Source: Methanoregula formicica SMSP
GTDB taxonomy: Archaea > Halobacteriota > Methanomicrobia > Methanomicrobiales > Methanospirillaceae
DNA: 64,000 nucleotides
Direction: 5' to 3'
Assembly (NCBI RefSeq): GCF_000327485.1
Contig: NC_019943.1
Span: 1,178,001-1,242,000 of the forward strand
A program made the translations under genes and the position numbers. This document shows positions 19,480 through 26,879 of this stretch, one piece after another. Within the stretch, counting starts at the first letter, position 1. Every line of letters begins with the position of its first letter. The notes beneath the pieces are model-generated. The model was not told the DNA's origin. It saw nothing but the letters and a program-made list of their open reading frames with translations, and did not search any database.

Positions 19480-20082
19480 TTATTTCCGCTTGTGGGAATG
19501 GACAAGGGAATCAAAGATGCCCGAGAGGCTTCTCTGTGCCCGGGGCCGGAACACGCCCTGGTTCACGTACCGGACATCCTCGATAGAGAAGAATGCGTTG
19601 GGGTTGGTCTTCTCGATGTGCTCCGTGATCCGTGGCACGTCCGTGCGGTTGACAAGCGTGAGGATCATCCGGACATTCCCGCGGGAGCCCCGTGCATCGA
19701 GATATGTAACCCCGAAATGTTCTGCCTCAAGGAATGCTGCGATCGCATCGGTCGATTCCTCAGTCGTGACGATTCTCAAAATCACCGTCCCGATCGAGAG
19801 CCGCTCCTCGATCACGAGCCCGACATACGTCCCCGCGGCAAACCCGAATGCATAGGCCATGAAGTATACGATATTCGAGAGGTCTTTCAACACCACTTCC
19901 ATCGCGAGCAGCCAGATAATGATCTCGAAGAACGCGATGATGGGGGCAAGGAACTTGATCCCCCGCGAGATGTAGATGACCCGTATTGTCTCCATGCTCA
20001 CATCGGCAATGCGGGCAAGGAAGATGAGGAGGGGGAGGATCACCCATGCATAGAGTTCGGGGCTGATAAGGGGAATTGCCAT
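19480..20082 (-). CDS. UPF0316 (DUF5698/DUF2179) membrane protein
   Basis: A 200-residue protein with three N-terminal membrane segments (LYAWVILPLLIFLARIADV, FLAPIIAFFEIIIWLLAM, IVYFMAYAFGFAAGTYVGL), followed by a soluble DUF2179-type domain of about 100 residues. The family mark RIADVSMETIRVIYISRG sits after helix 1. Its function is unknown and a sensor or transport-accessory role has been suggested for the family. It stands alone between the unknown gene at 18,332 and the YHS mini-gene. Confidence 0.85.
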   Translation of the reverse strand: MAIPLISPELYAWVILPLLIFLARIADVSMETIRVIYISRGIKFLAPIIAFFEIIIWLLAMEVVLKDLSNIVYFMAYAFGFAAGTYVGLVIEERLSIGTVILRIVTTEESTDAIAAFLEAEHFGVTYLDARGSRGNVRMILTLVNRTDVPRITEHIEKTNPNAFFSIEDVRYVNQGVFRPRAQRSLSGIFDSLVHSHKRK

Positions 20083-20228
20083 AGCTTCGCCTTTGTATCG
20101 CGGATTACGGATCTGCAGTACGTAGAAAAGTGTTGCCGGGTGTTTCTATATCAAGATTCGCCGGGACTAACAAGAAAAAAGGGAAATATGACTGGTTAAC
20201 CGCAATCGCGCGGATGAGAGAGCCCGGA

Positions 20229-20372
20229 TTACGCTGCGTATTTTGCCGGGTCGGAGTCGAACTTCTTCTTGCAGCCCGGGGCGCAGAAGTAATACTTCTT
20301 CCCCTTGTACTCGCTCGTGAACTTCGCAGTCTTCTCGTCAACAGTCATCTTGCAGATGGGGTCGATTGCCAT
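20229..20372 (-). CDS. YHS-domain mini-protein (47 aa)
   Basis: A 47-residue protein consisting of a single YHS domain: MAIDPICKMTVDEKTAKF, then YKGKKYYFCAPGCKKKF and DPAKYAA. The cysteines of DPICKM and FCAPGCKKKF are the usual metal-binding set of this domain, which is often appended to or encoded beside copper and other heavy-metal ATPases. A GAGGTG ribosome site precedes the ATG. It lies only 12 bases after the stop of the copper ATPase gene on the same strand, so it probably acts as a small metal chaperone in the same operon. Confidence 0.85.
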   Translation of the reverse strand: MAIDPICKMTVDEKTAKFTSEYKGKKYYFCAPGCKKKFDSDPAKYAA

Positions 20373-20384
20373 AGAACACCTCAG

Positions 20385-22817
20385 TTACCTGCCTTTCTTT
20401 GCATCGGGTATATACTTTTTTAACAGCAGCGAGAGCGTGACCACGGTGACAGAGCTCGCTGCCATCGCAAGAGCGGCGAGTTCCGGCCGGAAGGTGATGC
20501 CGAATGATGGGTAGAGGACTCCTGCGGCAACCGGGATCAGGGCAATGTTGTAGGCAAATGCCCAGAAGATGTTGCCCCGGATCCGTCCCATCACCTTTTT
20601 CGAGAGCTGGATCGCTGCAACTGCATCGACAAGGTCGTCCCGGACGAGCACGATATCCCCGCTCTCGATGGCAACATCCGTACCGCTGCCGATCGCGATC
20701 CCTACGTCAGCCTGCGCAAGCGCGGGTGCGTCGTTGATCCCGTCCCCGACAAAGGCAACGACCCCTCCTTTCTCCTGCAGCCTCCGGACCTCCGCGGCCT
20801 TGTCCTGCGGCATTACTTCCGCGATCACCGTATCGATTCCGGCCTGCCGGGCGATCGCGTCCGCGGTCCTCCGGTTGTCCCCCGTGATCATCGCGACCTC
20901 CTTCCCCATGGCGCGGAGCCGGGCGATCGCCTCGCGGGTGGTCGGCTTGATGCTGTCGGCAATCGCGATCAGGCCTGCAATCGTGCCCCCGGCAGCAACA
21001 AGCACGACAGTTTTTCCTTCCTGTTCGAGCAAAACGATCTGCGACTCGATCTCGCCGGGAATGGCCACGGCCTTTTCGTTCAGGAACGCCCGGTTCCCGA
21101 CCAGCACGGTCTCGGAGAGGATAGTTGCTGCAACGCCCCGCCCGCCGAACGTGTCAAAGCCTGTTGCCGCCTCAACCTTCACGCCCCGTCCTTCTGCTGC
21201 ACGCACAACCGCCTCGGCCAGCGGGTGCTGCGAGTTCTTCTCGACGCTTGCGGCAAGGGAGAGAAGTGTCTGCTCGTTGATTCCCACCGGAACGATATCC
21301 GTGACTTCGGGTTTTCCCCGGGTCAGCGTCCCGGTCTTGTCAAAGACAACCGTGGACACCCGCTCGGCTACCTCAAGCGCTTCGCCGTTCCGTATCAGGA
21401 TCCCAAGTTCCGCGCCTCTCCCGACACCCACGGTTACTGCAGTCGGCGTTGCAAGGCCCAGCGCACAGGGGCAGGCAACGACAAGTACGGAGATGAACGC
21501 GGTAAGGGCAAAGAGCGCTGTTGCGTGGAAGATAAAGTACCAGAGCAGGAACGATGCGGTTGCGATGATCAGCACGGCCGGGATAAAGTAGGTGACTGCA
21601 ACATCAGCGATCCGCTGGACCGGCGGCTTCGACCCCTGTGCGTCCTCGACCAGCCGGATGATCTGCGCGAGCACCGTCTCCTTCCCGACCTTCTCCGCCC
21701 GGACCTTCAGCACGCTGTTCGTGTTCAGGGTCCCGCCCACGACATGGCTCCCGCTCTTCTTGAGCGGGGGGACCGGCTCGCCCGTGATCATCGCTTCGTT
21801 GACATAACTCTCCCCTTCGACCACCACGCCGTCGACAGGGACGCTCGCACCGGGCTTCACCACAACGATATCGCCCGGTACAACCTCCTCAACTGCCATC
21901 TCGCGTTCGGTGCCGTCCCGGATCACAATCGCAACCTTTGCCCGCAGCCCCGCCAGTTTTTTGATCGCGTCGGAGGTCCGGCCCTTGGCCCGCGCCTCCA
22001 GGAACCGGCCGAGCATCAGGAACGCGGCGAGCATGATCGCCGTGTCGTAGAACATGTACTCGTGCGTGAGGATGATCGAGAATGTCCCCATCACGCTCGC
22101 GACAAACGAGACGCCGGTCCCCATCGCGTACATGACATCCATCGAGAGTTTCCGGTTCTTCAGCGAGACCCACGCGGCCCGGAAGATCGGGGCTGCGACA
22201 AAGACGAAGACCGGTGTCGCGATGACGAGCATGATGTAAGAGAGCGTGTGCATGGGAATGGGGAGCGGCACAAACATCGCGATCATCAGCGGGATGCTCA
22301 CCGCAAACCCGACCATGAACCGGACGAACTTGTCGTGCAGGTCGGCATCACGGGCCTTCTTCTCCGCCTCCTCGCTCACTTCCCCGGAGATCCCAAGGTA
22401 CTGGTATCCCGCATCCTCGATCGCCTTCTTCATATCGGAGAGGTCCGAAAGCGATGGGTTGTAGGTCACGTACGCTTTTTCCGTGCCGAGGTTCACCGAC
22501 ACGGTTGCAACGCCCGGCAGCGCCCGGAGTGCGGCCTCGATGGTCTCGACACAGGTGGCGCACATCATCCCGCCGACCTTGATGGTGACCTCGCTGTTAA
22601 CCACATCGTAACCGGCGTCCTTCACCGCCTTCTCCAGCGTCGAGAGCGTAACCCTGGCGGGGTCGAACTCGACATGGGCCTTCTCCGTACCAAGGTTCAC
22701 CCGGGCTTTTGTCACGTCCTTCAGCTGCGAAAGTGATTCTTCGATATTCACGGCGCACGTGGCGCAGGTCATTCCGGTAATCTTCAGTTCGGCCTTCTTC
22801 TTCTCCGGCTCCGGCAT
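20385..22817 (-). CDS. copA: Copper-exporting P1B-type ATPase
   Basis: An 810-residue heavy-metal ATPase. Two N-terminal HMA metal-binding domains carry GMTCATCAVNIEES and GGMMCATCVETIEAA. The membrane copper site is CPC in VVACPCALGLATP. The phosphorylation site is DKTGTLTRGKP, the phosphatase motif TGEPVP, and the nucleotide-domain signature HPLAEAVV, with GDGINDAPALAQADVG near the C-terminus. It exports Cu(I) across the cell membrane. The ATG at 22,817 follows GGGAGG, and the open frame upstream is non-coding. The YHS mini-gene follows. Confidence 0.94.
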   Translation of the reverse strand: MPEPEKKKAELKITGMTCATCAVNIEESLSQLKDVTKARVNLGTEKAHVEFDPARVTLSTLEKAVKDAGYDVVNSEVTIKVGGMMCATCVETIEAALRALPGVATVSVNLGTEKAYVTYNPSLSDLSDMKKAIEDAGYQYLGISGEVSEEAEKKARDADLHDKFVRFMVGFAVSIPLMIAMFVPLPIPMHTLSYIMLVIATPVFVFVAAPIFRAAWVSLKNRKLSMDVMYAMGTGVSFVASVMGTFSIILTHEYMFYDTAIMLAAFLMLGRFLEARAKGRTSDAIKKLAGLRAKVAIVIRDGTEREMAVEEVVPGDIVVVKPGASVPVDGVVVEGESYVNEAMITGEPVPPLKKSGSHVVGGTLNTNSVLKVRAEKVGKETVLAQIIRLVEDAQGSKPPVQRIADVAVTYFIPAVLIIATASFLLWYFIFHATALFALTAFISVLVVACPCALGLATPTAVTVGVGRGAELGILIRNGEALEVAERVSTVVFDKTGTLTRGKPEVTDIVPVGINEQTLLSLAASVEKNSQHPLAEAVVRAAEGRGVKVEAATGFDTFGGRGVAATILSETVLVGNRAFLNEKAVAIPGEIESQIVLLEQEGKTVVLVAAGGTIAGLIAIADSIKPTTREAIARLRAMGKEVAMITGDNRRTADAIARQAGIDTVIAEVMPQDKAAEVRRLQEKGGVVAFVGDGINDAPALAQADVGIAIGSGTDVAIESGDIVLVRDDLVDAVAAIQLSKKVMGRIRGNIFWAFAYNIALIPVAAGVLYPSFGITFRPELAALAMAASSVTVVTLSLLLKKYIPDAKKGR

Positions 22818-22961
22818 GCTTGCCTCCCTGTGTGGTGTCTTTGTTATGGAGATATAATCATTGTGAACGGGGCAGGTTTCATGGGTCAGAATCCGAAACA
22901 TCCCAAACGGTACTGCAAGGCTCCGGATTATTTTTTTAGCCGGCCATCCAACATCTGCACT

Positions 22962-23174
22962 ATGAGCATCCGGGATTCCATTCACCGTTTCTTCTCGCAT
23001 CTCATCGGGAAGAAAGAGGACTACCCGGTGCACGAGACCTGTGCTGCCTGCGGCGAGCGGGCCTATCTCCCGTTCCACTGCGAATACTGCGGGAAGTATT
23101 ACTGTGACCGGCACCGGCTGCCGTTCGATCACGATTGCAGAAACATCGGCCAGTGGAAGAAAAGAGGAAAATAG
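22962..23174 (+). CDS. Small AN1-type zinc-finger protein
   Basis: A 70-residue protein. The C-terminal half carries an AN1-like zinc finger: CAACGERAYLPFHCEYCG followed by YYCDRHRLPFDHDC, giving the spaced Cys/His set that binds two zinc ions. The N-terminus MSIRDSIHRFFSHLIG may be a short amphipathic helix. The ATG at 22,962 lies about 30 bases after a TATA-like GATTATTTTTTTA, which suggests a leaderless transcript, so the longer upstream frame is rejected. It is divergent from copA. Function unknown. Confidence 0.75.
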   Translation: MSIRDSIHRFFSHLIGKKEDYPVHETCAACGERAYLPFHCEYCGKYYCDRHRLPFDHDCRNIGQWKKRGK

Positions 23175-23267
23175 TGCGGGATGGATGCGTGGCACATCTT
23201 CCCGAATGGAAGCCTTTTGTAGTTTCATTCCAAAAGAATGGTAATTCAATCAGATTCCGTGATTTCC

Positions 23268-23594
23268 ATGACCGAAAAGAAGGGACATTTCGAGAAGGGC
23301 ATCTGGGTGGACGAGCCCGTGGCCCCGGCGCAGAAGCCCGGCGAGAAGCAGATCGAAGAGCGCCTGACAACCGCGACGAAGAACGTCATCTCCGCAGTTG
23401 ACGAGCTGGCAAAGGCCACCCACGACCTCCTTGCAACCGAGGAGGGCAAGAAGCACATCGAGAAGGCCGTGAAGGAGACAACGGACCAGGTCCAGAAATC
23501 CTTCGACGACATCCTCAGCAAGGCCAAGGCCGAGATGGACAAGGCAAAGGCCGATATCAAAGCCGAAGTGGAAAAATCAAAACAGAAAAAATAA
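23268..23594 (+). CDS. Helical coiled-coil hypothetical protein (108 aa)
   Basis: Begins MTEKKGHFEKGIWVDE and then becomes one long charged helix rich in Lys, Glu, Asp and Ala (KKHIEKAVKETTDQVQKSF, KAKAEMDKAKADIKAEVEK), consistent with a coiled coil of about 70 residues. There is no signal peptide or enzyme motif. Similar small proteins occur in methanogens, sometimes near stress genes, but I cannot name the family. It is convergent with the NAC-like gene, with stops only a few bases apart. Confidence 0.6.
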   Translation: MTEKKGHFEKGIWVDEPVAPAQKPGEKQIEERLTTATKNVISAVDELAKATHDLLATEEGKKHIEKAVKETTDQVQKSFDDILSKAKAEMDKAKADIKAEVEKSKQKK

Positions 23595-23596
23595 TT

Positions 23597-23884
23597 TCAT
23601 TCGTTTTTCGCGAGCGATTCCTTGTACGCAGCAAGGAGCCCGGCCGCATACTCGTTCTTCTTCTTCGTGGGCACGTAATTGAACTGCTGCACCCGCAGGA
23701 GGATCTCCTCGGCGAGCCGGGTGTCGCTGACAAGGCCGAGCTTCTTCACTTCGGCAAAGATCCAGTCAAGGTGGTCGATGCCGGTTGCCTTGCCATCGAT
23801 GAGGACCTGTTTCGTGGTGATCCTGTCCGGTGGAACGCCCCCGCAGATCGTGCAGTAGTAGCCGTCCGATTCATTTCCGCCCAT
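23597..23884 (-). CDS. Small zinc-ribbon-containing protein (95 aa)
   Basis: The N-terminal YYCTICGGVPPDRI has a CxxC knuckle. The remainder is helical (DHLDWIFAEVKKLGL, LAEEILLRVQQFNYVP). I recall similar short methanogen proteins being labelled NAC family transcription factor, but that label is not supported by anything seen here. It overlaps the cupin gene by 14 bases and is the last gene of the hcp operon. Confidence 0.65.
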   Translation of the reverse strand: MGGNESDGYYCTICGGVPPDRITTKQVLIDGKATGIDHLDWIFAEVKKLGLVSDTRLAEEILLRVQQFNYVPTKKKNEYAAGLLAAYKESLAKNE

Positions 23885-24254
23885 CGTCGCCCTCCTTGAT
23901 CATGACGAGCGACATCTTGAACTTCGTGATGGCCGAGAGCGCGTGGGGGACGCCGGCCGGGAAGATGATCGTCTCCCCGGTCTTCATCTGGTAGATCTTC
24001 CCGGCGACCCAGACCTCGCACTCGCCGTCCAGGATCGTGACAACGGCATCGAACGGCGCCGTGTGCTCGGAGAGCCCCTCGTCCTCGTCGAACGAGAAGA
24101 TGGTGATGCTCCCGCACTTCCGGTTGATCACCATCCGGCTTGCGACCGTCCCGTCCGCGTACTCCACGAGGTCCGGCAGCCGGATGACTTTGCCTTTGAG
24201 TTCCTCGCGTTTCTTGTCCGGTTTTCCCGACTCTTCCTGCTTCCATTCCACCAT
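23871..24254 (-). CDS. Cupin-domain protein 1
   Basis: A 127-residue single-domain cupin. The beta-barrel signatures are FDAVVTILDGECEVWVAG and GETIIFPAGVPHALSAI. Only one of the classical metal-binding histidines of each motif is evident, so the metal content is unclear. It is a paralogue of the next gene upstream, with the shared start DKKREELKGKV and the shared phrase EGLSEHTAPFDA. Both lie downstream of hcp, so they may be sensors or scavengers linked to nitrosative or oxidative stress. No reaction can be assigned. Confidence 0.8.
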   Translation of the reverse strand: MVEWKQEESGKPDKKREELKGKVIRLPDLVEYADGTVASRMVINRKCGSITIFSFDEDEGLSEHTAPFDAVVTILDGECEVWVAGKIYQMKTGETIIFPAGVPHALSAITKFKMSLVMIKEGDDGRK

Positions 24255-24257
24255 CGT

Positions 24258-24620
24258 TCACTCCCGGATCATGGTCAGCGTCATCTTGAACCGCTTCTTT
24301 GCCTGCACCCCGTGCGGCTTGTTGGCCGGCAGGATGATCATCTCGCCGGCCCGGACCGTGAAGGGTTTTCCCTCGATTGTCACGTCCGCTTCCCCGTCCG
24401 TGACCGTAAGGATCGCATCGTACGGGGCCGAGTGCTCGGAGAGCCCCTCGCCCGCGTCGAACGCAAAGAGCGTGATGGTGCCGGCCTTCTTGAAGACGAT
24501 CATCCGGCTTGCCACTGTCCCGTCCTGGTACTGCAGGAGATCGTTTGTGGCAAGGACTTTGCCGATGAGCTCCTCGCGTTTTTTGTCTGATGAGGTGAGT
24601 TCTTCCCGGGGGTCGGTCAT
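24258..24620 (-). CDS. Cupin-domain protein 2
   Basis: A 120-residue cupin, clearly paralogous to its neighbour: DKKREELIGKVLATNDLL, GEGLSEHSAPYDAIL, GEMIILPANKPHGVQA. The stop lies three bases before the next cupin start, so the two are co-transcribed. Tandem duplication followed by divergence is the simplest explanation. No catalytic motif beyond the cupin fold is seen. Confidence 0.8.
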   Translation of the reverse strand: MTDPREELTSSDKKREELIGKVLATNDLLQYQDGTVASRMIVFKKAGTITLFAFDAGEGLSEHSAPYDAILTVTDGEADVTIEGKPFTVRAGEMIILPANKPHGVQAKKRFKMTLTMIRE

Positions 24621-24682
24621 TGTTGTTCCTCGCTGCTCTGTACGCGTAAAGAAAATTAAATCCTATCCTTCCTCACGTGCGG

Positions 24683-26299
24683 TTATGCCGGTACCATCCG
24701 CTTCAGGTCCTCTTCGACCGTGCTGTTCTTGCCGATATTGAAATTCCTGACGAGCACATCGAGAACGCCGGGCGAGACGAAGGCCGGGAGTTTGGGGCCG
24801 AGCGTGATGTTCTTCACGCCAAGGTTGAGCAGCGCAAGGAGCACGAGCGCTGCCTTCTGCTCGTACCACGCGATATTGTACGAGACCGGCAGCTCGTTGA
24901 TCCCGACATTGAATGCCGTTGCAAGCGCCTGCGCGATCACCACGAGCGAGTAGCAGTCATTGCACTGCCCCGCATCGATGACCCGGGGGATCCCGCCGAT
25001 GGTTCCGAGGTCGAGGCCGTTGTACCGGTACTTGGCGCAGCCTGCTGTGAGGATCACGGTGTTCTTCGGCAGGGCCTTTGCGAATTCCGTGTAGTAGGCC
25101 CGTTCGGTTTGGCGGCCATCGCAGCCTGCCATGACAACGAAGCGTTTGATATCGCCTTTCTTCACGGCCTCGACAACCGTTCCCGCCAGCGCGAGCACGG
25201 CCTCGTGGGCGCAGCCGGTGATGAGGTCGCGGCCGGGAGCCGGGAGTGCGGTCGGGGGCTGGCTCTTCTTTGCGTGCGCAATGACGGCCGAGAAATCTTT
25301 CTTCCCGTCCTTTCCGGCCGTGATGTGCCTCACGCCCGGGTATCCTGCGGGACCGGTGGTGTAGATCCGGTCCTTGTACGTGTCCTTCGGCGGGACGATG
25401 CAGTTGGTGGTGACGAGCACGGGGCCGTTGAACGCATCGAACTCCTCCTTCTGGTGCCACCACGAGCTGCCGTAGTTGCCGTACAGGTGCGCATATTTTT
25501 TCAGCGCCGGATAGGCATTGGCCGGCAGCATCTCGCCGTGCGTGTAGATGTCAACACCGCTGTCCTTTGACTGTTCCAGGAGCTGTTCGAGATCCTTAAG
25601 GTCATGGCCCGTGATCAAAATGCCGGGCCGCTTCCCGACCGAGGTCTTCACGCTCGTGATCTCCGGGTTCCCGTACATCTTCGTGTTCGCGGTGTCGAGC
25701 AGCGCGAGGGTTGCGACACCTACGCCCCCGCATTCGAGCACGAGCGCCGTCATCTGGTCGGCCGGGAGATCGTGGAGCGTTGACGCGAGCCCCTTCTGCA
25801 TGAAGTCCGTGATCTTCTCGTCCGTGTACCCGAGCACGGCCGCGTGGTGGTAGTACGCGGCAATGCCCTTGAGCCCGAAGAGCAGGAGCGCCCGGAGCGA
25901 GTGGACGTCATCGTTGTTTGCCGCGTCCTTTGCGATCTGGTCGGCTTTCGCCGCGATGGTTGCATCGCTGGCCGGCTTCCACGTGCAGGCATCCGGCTCG
26001 TTTGCTCCTGCGGGCGGCAGCGCATCGCGGATCGCAGCAGCCTGCGCAATGAGCGATTTGAGCCGGGCGTCATCGAAGTTCGTGTTGGTCAGCGTGGCAA
26101 ACAGCGCCTCGGCAATGAAGAGCCCGGCATCCTTGTTCGCCTTCCCGCTCTTTGCAGCCGCAAGGTTCCGCTCCGAGATCCCCTTGCAGAGATAGATCAA
26201 AACATCCATCAGCCCGGCCGTTGCCGCTTCCTTTCCACACACGCCCTTCACGGTGCATCCGGTACCCCGGGCCGTCTCTTCGCACTGGTAACAGAACAT
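24683..26299 (-). CDS. hcp: Hybrid cluster protein (hydroxylamine reductase)
   Basis: A 538-residue Hcp. The N-terminal cysteine set CYQCEETARGTGCTVKGVC (C-x2-C-x7-C-x5-C) binds the proximal Fe-S cluster. Hybrid-cluster ligands are visible in ALVLECGGVG, TAGCAKYR and QCNDCYSLVVIAQ. The protein reduces hydroxylamine in vitro and in several organisms acts on nitric oxide, protecting anaerobes from nitrosative stress. GGAG precedes the ATG by about a dozen bases. It is the first gene of a four-gene operon with two cupins and a small zinc-ribbon protein, and diverges from an HxlR regulator. Confidence 0.94.
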   Translation of the reverse strand: MFCYQCEETARGTGCTVKGVCGKEAATAGLMDVLIYLCKGISERNLAAAKSGKANKDAGLFIAEALFATLTNTNFDDARLKSLIAQAAAIRDALPPAGANEPDACTWKPASDATIAAKADQIAKDAANNDDVHSLRALLLFGLKGIAAYYHHAAVLGYTDEKITDFMQKGLASTLHDLPADQMTALVLECGGVGVATLALLDTANTKMYGNPEITSVKTSVGKRPGILITGHDLKDLEQLLEQSKDSGVDIYTHGEMLPANAYPALKKYAHLYGNYGSSWWHQKEEFDAFNGPVLVTTNCIVPPKDTYKDRIYTTGPAGYPGVRHITAGKDGKKDFSAVIAHAKKSQPPTALPAPGRDLITGCAHEAVLALAGTVVEAVKKGDIKRFVVMAGCDGRQTERAYYTEFAKALPKNTVILTAGCAKYRYNGLDLGTIGGIPRVIDAGQCNDCYSLVVIAQALATAFNVGINELPVSYNIAWYEQKAALVLLALLNLGVKNITLGPKLPAFVSPGVLDVLVRNFNIGKNSTVEEDLKRMVPA

Positions 26300-26358
26300 A
26301 ACTCGACTTCAACTCCTTTCGTATTCTTTTGCTACAAGGTTTCTTTTGTATACCAAGT

Positions 26359-26367
26359 TTAAATAGA
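26359..26367. promoter_or_regulatory. Shared TATA-like element of hcp and hxlR
   Basis: TTTAAATAG with a palindromic TTTAAA core sits at a workable distance from both divergent genes: about 25 bases before the hxlR ATG and about 60 before the hcp ATG. It is the only strong TATA-like sequence in the 90-base gap and may serve both directions. Confidence 0.45.
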
Positions 26368-26371
26368 AAAG

Positions 26372-26384
26372 AGTTTCAGAAACT
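26372..26384. promoter_or_regulatory. Palindromic operator candidate of the HxlR regulator
   Basis: AGTTTC-A-GAAACT is a perfect 13-base palindrome between the TATA-like element and the hxlR start. This is the classic place for an autoregulatory repressor site. HxlR-family dimers bind such inverted repeats. Binding is inferred. Confidence 0.45.
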
Positions 26385-26389
26385 ATACC

Positions 26390-26749
26390 ATGGACGAGTC
26401 GTGCACGGTCAACAAGACCGTGAAATACCTGACAAAAAAATGGACGCTCCTGATCATCCTTGAGCTCTACAAGGGTCCGGACCACACGCGCCGGTTCTCA
26501 GAGCTCCGGGACTCCCTGAGCGAGATCACGCAGAAGATTTTGTCGGAGCGCCTGAAGGAACTGGAAGACGAGGGCGTCATCACGAAACATGTTGATGCTT
26601 CGACGTTTCCTGTACGGAGCGAGTACACCCTGACAAAGAGCGGGCTCGAACTTGTGGATGTGATCCGGGGGATCAAGATGTGGGCGCTGAAATGGAAGAT
26701 TGATAATATTCCGTGCGGGAAGCAGGATTGTAGCAAGTGTGTGCTGTGA
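26390..26749 (+). CDS. HxlR-family transcriptional regulator
   Basis: A 119-residue winged-helix regulator. Family marks: KKWTLLIILELYKGP, RFSELRDSLSEITQKILSERLKELEDEGVI and YTLTKSGLELVDVI. It has an N-terminal cysteine (MDESC), and the C-terminus ends CGKQDCSKCVL with three closely spaced cysteines, so a redox- or NO-sensitive metal or disulfide site is plausible. It probably controls the divergent hcp operon and itself. The start lies about 25 bases from a TATA-like element, consistent with a leaderless mRNA. Confidence 0.88.
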   Translation: MDESCTVNKTVKYLTKKWTLLIILELYKGPDHTRRFSELRDSLSEITQKILSERLKELEDEGVITKHVDASTFPVRSEYTLTKSGLELVDVIRGIKMWALKWKIDNIPCGKQDCSKCVL

Positions 26750-26879
26750 AGAAGGGGATGAGGGAATCAGTTTCACCCTGCGCATGGCGTCAATATATAT
26801 TCAACTTTCTCGACAGTGTTAAATCGAAACATATCGATATTCACTATCATATTCTTCGTAATGCTCGATGGAATAAACA

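Noticed and set aside
21225-22736. A 503-residue open frame opposite copA
   Set aside because: It is antisense to a clear P-type ATPase and its composition (many Arg, Asp, His) is that of a mirror frame.
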